DNA of 24,862 nt, from the NCBI GenBank assembly GCA_028695395.1, contig JAQVJB010000003.1:17901-42762 (forward strand), written 5' to 3'. Under the pieces are notes generated by a model that saw only the letters and a program-made list of their open reading frames with translations, searched no databases and was not told where the DNA came from. Position numbers and translations under genes: made by a program. Shown in pieces: positions 14,887-23,107 of this stretch (positions are counted from its first letter, which is position 1; the number at the start of each line of letters is the position of its first letter). This DNA is from Actinomycetota bacterium (lineage in GTDB: Bacteria > Actinomycetota > Humimicrobiia > Humimicrobiales > Humimicrobiaceae).

Positions 14887-15225
14887 TTGCCGGAGGATAA
14901 AATAAAGATCGAAGGCATAAAAAGTAAAAAAGAGTTCAGGGAAATCCTGGATTCTGGACAAAAGATAAATACAAGATTTTTTCTTACCTATATAAAAAAA
15001 ACAGAAGAAAGAAACTGTTTTAAAATTGGTTTTATAATTACGAAAAAAATCGGAAATGCTGTTGTTAGGAATAAAATAAAAAGAAGAGTCAAAGAAGCTT
15101 TAAGGGATATTGGATTTAGTTACGATACAGGCATTTCAATTGTTTTTATAGCAAGAAAAGCGATTGTAGGAGCAGACTATTTAAATATTATAGAAGCATT
15201 AAGAAAATTATTAAAGAATATATAA
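14887..15225 (+). CDS. rnpA: Ribonuclease P protein component
   Basis: Up to 112 residues. It binds the RNase P RNA and helps mature tRNA 5' ends. The RNR motif is clear: K-I-G-N-A-V-V-R-N-K-I-K-R-R-V-K-E-A (about 54-71), with F-R-E-I-L-D-S-G-Q-K upstream. Start choice is uncertain. TTG at 14887 abuts the rpmH stop and has no ribosome-binding site. A strong GGAGG (14892-14896) lies inside that frame, five bases before ATA at 14902, the same spacing as in yidC. Starting there gives a family-typical N-terminus, about 12 residues before the conserved Phe. Confidence 0.93.
   Translation: MPEDKIKIEGIKSKKEFREILDSGQKINTRFFLTYIKKTEERNCFKIGFIITKKIGNAVVRNKIKRRVKEALRDIGFSYDTGISIVFIARKAIVGADYLNIIEALRKLLKNI
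14892..14904 (+). promoter_or_regulatory. GGAGG ribosome-binding site pointing to an ATA start for rnpA
   Basis: GGAGG (14892-14896), five bases, then ATA (14902-14904) in frame. The yidC start in the same operon is GGAGG, five bases, then TTG. No ATG, GTG or TTG lies downstream in frame near the site. Confidence 0.45.
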
Positions 15226-15257
15226 TAATTAAATGGCTGTCCTAACTTATTTTAATA

Positions 15258-15464
15258 ATGAAAAAAGTATTGATTTTTATTATAAATTTATATAAAAAGT
15301 ACATATCTCCTATATTTCCACCAAGTTGCAGGTTTTATCCTACTTGTTCGGTCTATGCTATTCAGGCAATAGAAAAATACGGCGCAATAAAAGGTAGTAT
15401 CAAGGCGATATATAGAATATTAAGATGTAACCCGTTTAATAAGGGCGGGTATGACCCAGTATAA
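15258..15464 (+). CDS. yidD: YidD, membrane protein insertion efficiency factor
   Basis: 68 residues, near the family minimum. An amphipathic N-terminal segment is followed by the family core C-R-F-Y-P-T-C-S-V-Y-A and the C-terminal R-C-N-P-F-N-K-G-G-Y-D-P-V, with its three cysteines. It is a peripheral inner-membrane protein that helps YidC-dependent insertion. It lies between rnpA and yidC as usual. No ribosome-binding site is visible before ATG, so translation may depend on rnpA. Confidence 0.96.
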   Translation: MKKVLIFIINLYKKYISPIFPPSCRFYPTCSVYAIQAIEKYGAIKGSIKAIYRILRCNPFNKGGYDPV

Positions 15465-15479
15465 TAAACGGAGGTTGTT

Positions 15480-16253
15480 TTGGATTGGCTAATAAACTTA
15501 CTAAGGCCTATTGAAAATGTTTTAGGATATATAATTGAATTTTTTTATAATTGGATTCCCAGCTATGGAATTGCAATAATGCTTCTTACCATAACTGTAA
15601 GAATAATACTATTGCCTTTAACAATAAGCCAGACAAAATCAATGGCGAAGATGCAGATGCTGCAGCCTGAGCTAAAAGAAATACAGCAGAAATATAAGGG
15701 AGACCAGCAGAGAATACAGCAGGAAACCATGGAGTTTTACAAGAAGAATAATGTAAACCCGTTAAGCGGCTGCCTGCCCCTTATTTTACAGATGCCGGTA
15801 TTTTTTGCTTTATTTCAGCTTTTAAGGGACCTTGGTGTAAATGCATTCGGAGGTGGAGCCCAGACATTATATAAGTTTTTGTGGCTCGACCTGACCACCA
15901 AGGATCCATTTTATGTTCTGCCCATACTTATGGTAGTTACAATGATAATATCATCCAAGCTTACGCAGACTGATGCGACAAAAACAGGAATGAGCGCAGT
16001 TTTAATGACATACGGGCTCCCTCTTGTTTTTGGATTTATATCCTTTAGAATGCAATCAGGCATATTAGTTTACTGGGTTACCACTAACTTATGGTCGATT
16101 GGCCAGCAATGGATTGTAAATAAAATGATAAAAAAGGAAAAGGATAAGGCTGAAAAGAAAAAGAAATTAACTAAAGAGGCCGAATCAGTTTCTGGCAATG
16201 GCAAAGAAGAAAAAGTAATAATTAAGCCTAAAAAGAAAAAAAGAAGAAAATAG
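15480..16253 (+). CDS. yidC: Membrane protein insertase YidC/Oxa1
   Basis: 257 residues. This is the short form without the large periplasmic domain of Gram-negative YidC. Membrane segments can be placed at about 28-50, 99-115, 140-160 and 172-200. The conserved hydrophilic-groove Arg is in T-V-R-I-I-L-L-P-L. N-P-L-S-G-C-L-P-L-I-L-Q-M-P-V-F and Y-W-V-T-T-N-L-W-S-I-G-Q-Q are family signatures. The tail is strongly basic (Lys/Arg), fitting ribosome contact. There is no lipobox at the start, unlike many Gram-positive YidC proteins. The start is TTG, five bases after GGAGG. Confidence 0.95.
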   Translation: MDWLINLLRPIENVLGYIIEFFYNWIPSYGIAIMLLTITVRIILLPLTISQTKSMAKMQMLQPELKEIQQKYKGDQQRIQQETMEFYKKNNVNPLSGCLPLILQMPVFFALFQLLRDLGVNAFGGGAQTLYKFLWLDLTTKDPFYVLPILMVVTMIISSKLTQTDATKTGMSAVLMTYGLPLVFGFISFRMQSGILVYWVTTNLWSIGQQWIVNKMIKKEKDKAEKKKKLTKEAESVSGNGKEEKVIIKPKKKKRRK

Positions 16254-16270
16254 CTTAAACAGGAGTAAAG

Positions 16271-16909
16271 ATGTCTGAAAACGCAAGCATAGAAGAAGCT
16301 ATAAGCAAATTTGTAGAGTCTCTGGAAGAAGAACAGAAAAATGATAAATTGCTTGAATCTAATAATATAAAAGAGTCGTATATTGATGAAGATACAGAAG
16401 AATACTACGAAGAAGAAATATTTGAAGAAGGGGAGCATATTGTTGAAGAGGACTGGCAAAAAGCTGAAAAGATTAAGGGATTCATAGAAAAGGTTATTGC
16501 TCTTGTAACAAATAGCGAAGTCTCAGAAATAACATATGATGACATGAGCGGAAAGATAAATATTTACGGGAAGGATCTGGGAATAGCAATTGGTAAAAAT
16601 GGTAAAAATATGGAAGCTATCGAGTATATTTTAAACCTATATGTAAAAAGGAAAAATCTTTCTGATAAGAGCATAACGATAGACATAAAAGACTATAAGA
16701 AAAAGAAATTTGAAATTATTAAGAATTTAGCCCTTAAGATGGCAGGAAAAGCAATAAAAGAGCAGAAAAAAATAATTCTGAAACCCATGCCGTCATATGA
16801 GAGAAAAATTATTCACGATGTTTTATCTGACAATAAAGAGGTTAAAACAAAAAGTAAAAATAAAGAGCCCTACAGGCGCATAATAATATATCCCTTAAAG
16901 GAAAATTAA
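16271..16909 (+). CDS. KhpB/Jag-type RNA-binding protein (KH and R3H domains, no Jag_N)
   Basis: 212 residues. A KH domain at about 67-145 holds I-G-K-N-G-K-N (107-113, GxxG loop), and an R3H domain at about 150-210 has Arg178 and His182 in Y-E-R-K-I-I-H. The first 60 residues are acidic (many Glu/Asp) and do not match the usual Jag_N domain, so that domain is missing or replaced. The family binds RNA in the cytosol and in some Gram-positives controls cell elongation. AGGAG lies five bases before ATG, 17 bp after yidC. It is the last gene before a strong terminator. Confidence 0.9.
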   Translation: MSENASIEEAISKFVESLEEEQKNDKLLESNNIKESYIDEDTEEYYEEEIFEEGEHIVEEDWQKAEKIKGFIEKVIALVTNSEVSEITYDDMSGKINIYGKDLGIAIGKNGKNMEAIEYILNLYVKRKNLSDKSITIDIKDYKKKKFEIIKNLALKMAGKAIKEQKKIILKPMPSYERKIIHDVLSDNKEVKTKSKNKEPYRRIIIYPLKEN

Positions 16910-16912
16910 AAA

Positions 16913-16937
16913 GGCGCCCTGGGCGCCGTTTTTTTTT
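16913..16937 (+). terminator. Strong intrinsic terminator after jag
   Basis: GGCGCC-CTG-GGCGCC (16913-16927) followed by G and nine T residues. It is the most GC-rich hairpin in this AT-rich window. It ends 20 bp before the mnmE ATG. Confidence 0.92.
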
Positions 16938-16957
16938 GCCAAAAGGAGAGAGTGGTA

Positions 16958-18337
16958 ATGTCTGAAAATGATACAATAGTAGCTCTGGCAACAAAAGCTG
17001 GAAACTCTGCTATTAATATAATTAAATTAAGCGGCAATAAATCAATAGAAATTACTGATAAGATATTTAAATCTGCAAACAAAAAAAAGATAAGTAAATT
17101 AAATACTTATAATATTGTATATGGAAAAGTATATGATGATAAAAATGAGGTAATTGACGAAGCGATAGTATCTGTTATGAAAGGCCCGAAATCATATACG
17201 AGAGAAGATGTCGTTGAGATAAATTGTCATGGCGGAATTGCTTCAGTAAATAAAATAATTGATATTATTTTACAAAAAGGCGCAAGACTTGCTGAGCCGG
17301 GGGAGTTTACAAAAAGAGCTTTTTTAAATGGAAGAATTGATTTAAGCCAGGCAGAAGCAGTGATAGAAATAATAAATGCTAAAAATATTACAAGCTTAAA
17401 GATTGCCGCAAATAACCTTACAGGAAATTCAAGAAAAGCTATAAAAAATATTCGGGAACAGATAGTAAATATAATTTCTGAACTAGAGGTAAAGATTGAT
17501 TTCATCGAAGAAGATCTGGAGACAATGCCAATAAAAAAAATTATAAAAGAGATACAAAGCATAGAAAAAAAAATAATCGAATTAATAGATAATGAAAAAA
17601 AATCTGAAATCATAAAAGAAGGAATTAAGATAGCTATTGTTGGCAAACCGAATGTTGGCAAGTCCAGCTTATTAAATATTATGACTGGCAAAGAAAAATC
17701 TATAGTAACCCACATTCCCGGTACAACAAGGGATGTTGTCGAGGAAACGCTTAATCTTGATGGAGTTCCGGTTATTTTTAAAGACACTGCAGGCATAAGA
17801 ACTTCTAAAAACATAATTGAACAATTAGGTGTAAAAAAAAGCAGGGAAGAGATTGAAAATGCGGACATAATAATTCTTATTCTTGATAATTCTAAAAAAA
17901 TAAGCGATGAAGATAGAGAGCTATTAAAAATAACTGATGGGATGAAGAGAATAATTTTATTAAATAAGATTGATTTAAAAAATAAAGCTGATATTGAAAA
18001 GCTTGATATAGATAACTTAAAAAGAGTAATAAAGATTTCAGCTAAGGAGAAAATAGGAATAAACAAGGTAATAAAGGAAATTAAGAAAATAGCATTAGGC
18101 GAGGATGAATTTTTATATGAGGAAAAGGTTATAGTAAATAAAAGGCAAAGAGTATTGCTTGAAAATGCTCTAGTTGATATTGAAAATGCGATAAAAACAA
18201 TTAAAATGAACTATTCTGAAGAATTTATTATAACTGATTTAAAATCTGCAAATAGTAAAATTGCTGAAATTACTGGTGAAAAAACTGGTGAAGAGATTTT
18301 AAATAAAATATTCAGCAAGTTTTGTATAGGAAAATAA
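16958..18337 (+). CDS. mnmE: tRNA modification GTPase MnmE
   Basis: 459 residues. With MnmG it adds the 5-carboxymethylaminomethyl-type group to wobble U34 of certain tRNAs. The N-terminal folate-binding domain is at 1-118 (T-I-V-A-L-A-T). The GTPase domain, inserted in a helical domain, shows G-K-P-N-V-G-K-S (229-236), G-T-T-R-D (255-259), D-T-A-G (276-279) and N-K-I-D (336-339). It ends in the invariant C-I-G-K. ATG at 16958 is nine bases after AGGAG; GTG at 16952 is too close to it. The terminator just upstream leaves no room for a promoter, so expression may depend on read-through from jag. Confidence 0.97.
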   Translation: MSENDTIVALATKAGNSAINIIKLSGNKSIEITDKIFKSANKKKISKLNTYNIVYGKVYDDKNEVIDEAIVSVMKGPKSYTREDVVEINCHGGIASVNKIIDIILQKGARLAEPGEFTKRAFLNGRIDLSQAEAVIEIINAKNITSLKIAANNLTGNSRKAIKNIREQIVNIISELEVKIDFIEEDLETMPIKKIIKEIQSIEKKIIELIDNEKKSEIIKEGIKIAIVGKPNVGKSSLLNIMTGKEKSIVTHIPGTTRDVVEETLNLDGVPVIFKDTAGIRTSKNIIEQLGVKKSREEIENADIIILILDNSKKISDEDRELLKITDGMKRIILLNKIDLKNKADIEKLDIDNLKRVIKISAKEKIGINKVIKEIKKIALGEDEFLYEEKVIVNKRQRVLLENALVDIENAIKTIKMNYSEEFIITDLKSANSKIAEITGEKTGEEILNKIFSKFCIGK

Positions 18338-18367
18338 CTACGACAAAAAATTGTAAGGTATTGAAAA

Positions 18368-19507
18368 ATGGCGAATGTTTCACGTGAAACTTTTAAAAAT
18401 ATATACGATGTAATCATTATAGGAGCTGGATTGTGCGGTTCAGAGGCTGCAGCCTTAATAGCTAAATACAATCTGAGGATTTTAATAATAAATATAAGCA
18501 TGGATAATCCGGGATATATAAAATATGAAAATCTTATATCAGATGATGGAAGCGGACATTTAAACAAAATAAATATTTTAGAAAAATATTTCTTAAAAAA
18601 TATTAAAAAGACGACTATTCTACAAAAAAAGATAAAAAATGATTTTAAAGAAGAATTTGTCATTGACAGGAAAAGATTTTCATTAAACATTAAATATTTT
18701 TTGGAATGCCAAGCCAATATTGACACAAGGCAGGGCCTTGTTCAGGAAATAGAGTTGCGGGAAAAAGAAAGTTACAGAATTACTTTAAACGATGGGGAAA
18801 GATTTGAAGCAAGATATATATTGATTTCATGCGGGACTTTTTTTAATGGAATAACTGTGTTTGGAGAAAACAGAATAAAATCTGGAAGGCATGGAGAAAT
18901 TTCATCGATAAGCCTTTGTGAAAACTTAAAAAAACATGGTATAAAATTTGAAAGAAAAAAAACATATATTCCAGCATGTGTTGATGGAAAAAATATATGC
19001 ACTAATGAAAAAATTATAGATAAAAAATATATTTCAGTAAAAAAGGCATCAGACACCAGGTTTGTATTAAATACTTACTCTGAAAAATTTAAAAATAATA
19101 ATGTTTTTTCCTTAATAAACAAAGATTTGGAAATTGATGAGGAAACGCCAATCGGTATAAAAATCTATAAACTATACCCTGAAAGCAATGAGACAAGAGA
19201 ATACAATATAAGTAATTTTATAAGTGCTGAAAGCGAACCATTTCAGGAAGAAAGAATAAATAAAATATACTCTCTTGAAAATGCTATACTGACAAGACCA
19301 TCATATTTAATAGAATATGATGGAATTAAAAATAGTGAAATAAATGATTTATGTGAATCAAAAAAATTAAAGAACATATATTTTCCAGGAGAGATAAATG
19401 GAACATACAATTATCTGGAAATAGCATATCAGGGAATTTTATCAGCAGCGGATATAGTAAATAAATTTAATAAAAAGAAAGTCATTAATATAAATAAATA
19501 TCAATAA
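18368..19507 (+). CDS. Shortened MnmG-like FAD protein without redox cysteines
   Basis: 379 residues. The FAD/NAD-binding parts of MnmG are kept: I-I-I-G-A-G-L-C-G-S-E-A-A (16-28), S-C-G-T-F-F-N-G with G-R-H-G-E-I-S (154-179), R-P-S-Y-L-I-E-Y-D (310-318) and F-P-G-E-I-N-G-T-Y-N-Y-L-E (339-351). Missing are the P-C-N-P-S-I-G-G motif and the second cysteine (H-C-P-S-I), both present in the mnmG two positions away. The C-terminal 230 residues that bind MnmE and tRNA are also missing. It could be a regulator, a decoy subunit or an enzyme with another substrate. A parS site forms codons 3-8. Between mnmE and mnmG, it is probably co-transcribed with both. The frame is intact, so not an obvious pseudogene. 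Confidence 0.8.
   Translation: MANVSRETFKNIYDVIIIGAGLCGSEAAALIAKYNLRILIINISMDNPGYIKYENLISDDGSGHLNKINILEKYFLKNIKKTTILQKKIKNDFKEEFVIDRKRFSLNIKYFLECQANIDTRQGLVQEIELREKESYRITLNDGERFEARYILISCGTFFNGITVFGENRIKSGRHGEISSISLCENLKKHGIKFERKKTYIPACVDGKNICTNEKIIDKKYISVKKASDTRFVLNTYSEKFKNNNVFSLINKDLEIDEETPIGIKIYKLYPESNETREYNISNFISAESEPFQEERINKIYSLENAILTRPSYLIEYDGIKNSEINDLCESKKLKNIYFPGEINGTYNYLEIAYQGILSAADIVNKFNKKKVININKYQ
18376..18391 (+). promoter_or_regulatory. parS site 1 (ParB-binding centromere)
   Basis: TGTTTCACGTGAAACT matches the conserved bacterial parS (TGTTTCACGTGAAACA) at 15 of 16 bases. It lies inside the first codons of the MnmG-like gene (Asn-Val-Ser-Arg-Glu-Thr), about 4 kb from oriC and 4 kb from parA-parB. 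Confidence 0.93.
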
Positions 19508-19514
19508 AAGTTAT

Positions 19515-19530
19515 TGTTTCACGTGGAACA
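19515..19530 (+). promoter_or_regulatory. parS site 2 (ParB-binding centromere)
   Basis: TGTTTCACGTGGAACA matches the consensus at 15 of 16 bases (A to G in the right arm). It lies in the 42-bp spacer between the MnmG-like gene and mnmG, 20 bp before the mnmG ATG. Confidence 0.88.
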
Positions 19531-19549
19531 TTAAAATAATTATATAAAA

Positions 19550-21409
19550 ATGAAAAAATTCGATCTAATAGTTGTAGGAGCAGGCCATGCGGGATGTGAA
19601 GCAGCACTTTCGGCAGCAAGATTAGGCCTAAAAACATTGCTTCTGACAATAAATTTAGAAAAGATTGCCCTAATGCCTTGCAATCCTTCAATAGGAGGAG
19701 TAGGGAAAAGCCAGTTAATAGCGGAATTAGACGCACTTGGCGGAGAAATGTCAAAGATAGCAGATGAGACTTTCATACAAATGAAGACACTTAATATGAG
19801 CAAAGGTCCTGCTGTGCAGTCAAAAAGAGCTCAAATTGATAAAAAAGAGTATGAAATTTTAATGAAAAAGATAATAACTTACACCAAAAATCTTATTTTA
19901 AGGCAGGGAACAGTAAAAAAAGTACTGATTAATGATTCAAAAGTATCAGGAATTGAAACAGAGGAAGGCTCTTCTTTTTTATGCCAATCCCTTGTAATAA
20001 CAACAGGGACCTTCTTAAGAGGCAGGATAATAATAGGAGATAAAGAATATGCTGCTGGCAGGATGGGAGAATATCCATCAGCAAGATTAACAGCTAGCCT
20101 GAATGAAATTGGCATAAAAACAGATAGATATCAAACTGCAACACCGCCAAGGGTAGACAAAAGGACAATAGATTTTAGTAAAATGAAGGAACAGCCAGGA
20201 GAAAACGATATATATTTTTCTTTTTGGAAAAAATCGAAAAATAAGTCTAATATTTCCAGTTTCCTGACTTATACAAATAAAAAAACCCATGAAGTTATTG
20301 CATCAAATATAAGCAAATCTCCAATAAAATCAGGTATTATTAATACTCATGGTCCCAGGCATTGCCCTTCAATAGACAGAAAAGTGATTAATTTTCCTGA
20401 AAAGGTGAGACACCCTGTTTTCGTAGAGCCAGAAGGTAGAAATACAAATGAAGCGTACCTTCAAGGTTTAACAACAAGTATGCCTATAGAATTTCAAAAA
20501 ATGATAGTAAATTCAGTTGCCGGGCTTGAAAATGCAAGAATAATAAGGCCAGGTTATGCGGTTGAATATGATTATATTTATCCTAATCAGCTGAATCTGA
20601 CGCTTGAATCCAAAAATATAGAAAATTTATACTTTGCCGGGCAGATTAATGGTACCAGCGGGTATGAGGAAGCAGCAGTGCAGGGTTTTGTTGCAGGAGT
20701 CAATGCAGCACTAAAGCTATTAAAAAAACCTCCCTTTATGCTAAAAAGAGAAGAAAGCTATATAGGGGTCCTTATCGACGACCTGCTTACAAAAGAACTT
20801 GTAGAGCCATATAGGATGTATACTTCCCGTGCGGAGCAGAGACTGCTTTTAAGGGCAGATAATGCAGATATAAGATTAGCAAAATACGGCCATTCAATCG
20901 GTCTTTTAAGTCATAGAGAATATAAAAAAGTACTAAATAAAATAAAATCCATAGAAAATATTACAAATCTTTTAAAGAGTAAATTTGTAAAACCAGGAGA
21001 AGAAGCAGGCAAAATATTTAATTATTTGGGCTCATCCGATATAGAAGCCCCTGTAAAATTATATGATCTCTTAAAAAGGCCTGAGATTAAAATTATAGAT
21101 ATTATGCAATATTTTTTATTAAATGAGAATAAAATAGATTCTGAAGTCCTGAAACAGGCAGAGATTAATATTAAGTATGAAGGGTATATTCTTAAGCAAC
21201 TTGAAGAAAATAAGAAATACAGTACAATTGAAGGGATTTCCCTGCCTTCTGAAATAGATTATCATAATGTTTCCGGCCTGACTTTTAGCGCCCAGGAGAA
21301 ACTTAATTATTTTAAGCCGGAAACTCTTGGACAGGCATCAAGGATTGCAGGAGTTTCCCCGGCTGACATATCTATTTTAATGATAAATTTAAAATCCAGG
21401 AAAATATAG
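19550..21409 (+). CDS. mnmG: tRNA uridine-5-carboxymethylaminomethyl modification enzyme MnmG (GidA)
   Basis: 619 residues, the normal length. FAD-dependent partner of MnmE in modifying tRNA wobble U34. The FAD motif is V-V-G-A-G-H-A-G-C-E-A (8-18). P-C-N-P-S-I-G-G contains redox Cys44, and H-G-P-R-H-C-P-S-I contains Cys272, matching E. coli C47 and C277. The C-terminal region has Y-R-M-Y-T-S-R-A-E-Q-R-L-L-L-R, and the end F-S-A-Q-E-K-L has the helical MnmE-binding pattern. No ribosome-binding site is visible in the AT-rich spacer, which holds parS site 2. Confidence 0.97.
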   Translation: MKKFDLIVVGAGHAGCEAALSAARLGLKTLLLTINLEKIALMPCNPSIGGVGKSQLIAELDALGGEMSKIADETFIQMKTLNMSKGPAVQSKRAQIDKKEYEILMKKIITYTKNLILRQGTVKKVLINDSKVSGIETEEGSSFLCQSLVITTGTFLRGRIIIGDKEYAAGRMGEYPSARLTASLNEIGIKTDRYQTATPPRVDKRTIDFSKMKEQPGENDIYFSFWKKSKNKSNISSFLTYTNKKTHEVIASNISKSPIKSGIINTHGPRHCPSIDRKVINFPEKVRHPVFVEPEGRNTNEAYLQGLTTSMPIEFQKMIVNSVAGLENARIIRPGYAVEYDYIYPNQLNLTLESKNIENLYFAGQINGTSGYEEAAVQGFVAGVNAALKLLKKPPFMLKREESYIGVLIDDLLTKELVEPYRMYTSRAEQRLLLRADNADIRLAKYGHSIGLLSHREYKKVLNKIKSIENITNLLKSKFVKPGEEAGKIFNYLGSSDIEAPVKLYDLLKRPEIKIIDIMQYFLLNENKIDSEVLKQAEINIKYEGYILKQLEENKKYSTIEGISLPSEIDYHNVSGLTFSAQEKLNYFKPETLGQASRIAGVSPADISILMINLKSRKI

Positions 21410-21436
21410 CATATCGGGAAGATAAATATAGGTAAA

Positions 21437-22168
21437 ATGGAGTATAAAAATATATTAGGTGATTTTTTTAAAGAATATGAGCACGCCGTAGAGCCATATC
21501 AGATAGAAACTATAATAAGATTCCATAATAAAAGCGTAGAATTCAATAAACACACAAACATACTTGGAACAAAAGAAGCAGACAGTATCTTTATAAGGCA
21601 TTTTATGGACTGTCTTTCTATTATAGAGCTAAAGGATTATTTCAGCCCAATGGCACTAGAAGGAAAAATAATAATGGATATGGGCACAGGAGGAGGCTTT
21701 CCGGGAATAATACTCGCAGCGCTTTTCAACAGAAACAATTTTATACTTGTTGAAAAGAGTAAAAATAAATCGTATTTTTTAAACAAAACCATTCACGAAT
21801 TACATATGGATAATGTTGAAGTCATAAACTGCCAGGCCGAATTGATAGCAAGAAACGGGAAGTATCGTGGGAAGATAGACTATTGTCTTGCCAGGGCTTT
21901 TGCAAATATTAATATTTTGCTTGAATTAATAACCCCATTTGCTAAAATTAATGGTAAATTATTTTTCTATAAAAGCAGAAGAGTATATGAAGAAATTGCT
22001 TTGACTGAGAGACTAATGGAACAACTTGGGGTCAGGGTAGTTTCAGTTGAAGAGGTAAAAGTTCCTTTTCTTGATGAATTCAGAGCAATAGAAGTACTTG
22101 AGAAAGTTTCTGAAACATCAGATAAGTATCCAAGAAATCTTTCAATTATTAAGAAAAATTTTTTATAA
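21437..22168 (+). CDS. rsmG: 16S rRNA (guanine527-N7)-methyltransferase
   Basis: 243 residues. It methylates G527 of 16S rRNA using S-adenosylmethionine, which binds the glycine-rich D-M-G-T-G-G-G-F-P-G-I (about 77-87). V-E-K-S-x-K-K/N-K and A-R-A-F-A (about 154-158), and the late K-S-R-R, fit the family. N-K-H-T-N near residue 37 is the usual N-terminal motif. AGG lies five bases before ATG, 27 bp after mnmG. Its stop codon overlaps a perfect AT-only palindrome. Confidence 0.95.
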   Translation: MEYKNILGDFFKEYEHAVEPYQIETIIRFHNKSVEFNKHTNILGTKEADSIFIRHFMDCLSIIELKDYFSPMALEGKIIMDMGTGGGFPGIILAALFNRNNFILVEKSKNKSYFLNKTIHELHMDNVEVINCQAELIARNGKYRGKIDYCLARAFANINILLELITPFAKINGKLFFYKSRRVYEEIALTERLMEQLGVRVVSVEEVKVPFLDEFRAIEVLEKVSETSDKYPRNLSIIKKNFL

Positions 22169-22188
22169 TAATTATATAATTATTATAA
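22163..22188. repeat. 26-bp perfect AT-only palindrome at the rsmG stop
   Basis: The sequence from 22163 to 22188 equals its own reverse complement and has no G or C. It overlaps the rsmG stop codon. It is not followed by a T-run, so it is a poor terminator, and an AT palindrome can occur by chance here. Confidence 0.5.
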
Positions 22189-22230
22189 TTTAATATATTA
22201 TTTCCGATTAAGTTTTTTAATATTTTTACT

Positions 22231-22258
22231 TTGAAATAACATTACAGCAATATATTAT
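22231..22258 (+). promoter_or_regulatory. Candidate parA-parB promoter
   Basis: TTGAAA (22231-22236), 16 bases, then TATTAT (22253-22258). Each hexamer is one base from consensus. It lies in the 129-bp gap after rsmG, about 40 bp before the parA start. Confidence 0.45.
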
Positions 22259-22297
22259 TATTTAATATTTTAAATATGTATGGAGATAATTTAAAAA

Positions 22298-23107
22298 TTG
22301 AAAGATGAAAATAACTATGCAAGCAACAACAATAAAAGAATAATTGCAATTGCAAATCAAAAAGGCGGAGTAGGGAAAAGCACCACAGCCGTAAATCTGA
22401 CCGCATATCTTGGTAATTTCGGTTACAAGACTCTTATTATTGATATGGACCCTCAGAGTAATTCAACGAGTGGTCTTGGTTTTGAATCAAATTCAGACAG
22501 GAAATCGATATACAATATAATAATATCCGGAGAAAGCATAAATAATGTAACTTGTAAAACAGATTTTGATAATCTTTTTATAATACCTTCATCAATACAG
22601 CTTGCAGGAGCAGAAGTAGAGCTTGTAACAAGTATGAAACGTGAATACAGGTTAAAGGAGGCAGTCAACAAGCTAAACGAATCATTCGATTTTATAATAA
22701 TTGATTGCCCGCCTGCTCTGGGACTTTTAACAATAAATGCATTAAGCGCTGCAAATGAAGTTATAATACCGATACAGTGCGAATATTATGCTCTTGAAGG
22801 GCTTGGGCAGCTTCTTAATACGATAACGCTTGTAAGAGAAAACCTTAATCCTGATCTTGAGATAGCCGGAGCTCTTATGACAATGTTTGACCCGAGGATC
22901 AAGCTTTCTGAACAGGTCCTTTCTGAAGTGAAAAAATATTTTTCAAGCAAGGTTTATAACACAATTATCCCTAGGAATGTAAGATTAAGTGAGGCTCCAA
23001 GCTATGGAAAGCCCATTTTATTTTATGATCCTGTTTGCAAGGGAGCTTTAGCATATAAAGATTTTACAAAGGAAGTGATTGAGAATGGCTCAAAGAGGTC
23101 TGGGTAG
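22298..23107 (+). CDS. parA: Chromosome partitioning ATPase ParA (Soj)
   Basis: 269 residues. It is the ATPase of the parABS system and binds the nucleoid non-specifically to move parS-ParB complexes. The deviant Walker A K-G-G-V-G-K-S-T (22-29) with signature Lys22, I-I-D-M-D-P-Q-S-N (47-55) and Walker B I-I-I-D-C-P-P are present. A short polar N-terminal tail precedes the ATPase core. The start is TTG at 22298, with GGAG 12 bases upstream, a long spacing. It overlaps parB by about 23 bases and lies next to two parS sites. Confidence 0.95.
   Translation: MKDENNYASNNNKRIIAIANQKGGVGKSTTAVNLTAYLGNFGYKTLIIDMDPQSNSTSGLGFESNSDRKSIYNIIISGESINNVTCKTDFDNLFIIPSSIQLAGAEVELVTSMKREYRLKEAVNKLNESFDFIIIDCPPALGLLTINALSAANEVIIPIQCEYYALEGLGQLLNTITLVRENLNPDLEIAGALMTMFDPRIKLSEQVLSEVKKYFSSKVYNTIIPRNVRLSEAPSYGKPILFYDPVCKGALAYKDFTKEVIENGSKRSG

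Noticed and set aside
15233..15295. Short leader frame starting ATGGCTGTC that overlaps the yidD start
   Set aside because: It is out of frame with yidD, ends within about 20 codons and has no ribosome-binding site.
17227..18066. 279-codon antisense frame opposite mnmE
   Set aside because: It is a shadow of the real gene, whose GTPase motifs are intact on the plus strand, and its composition mirrors mnmE codons.
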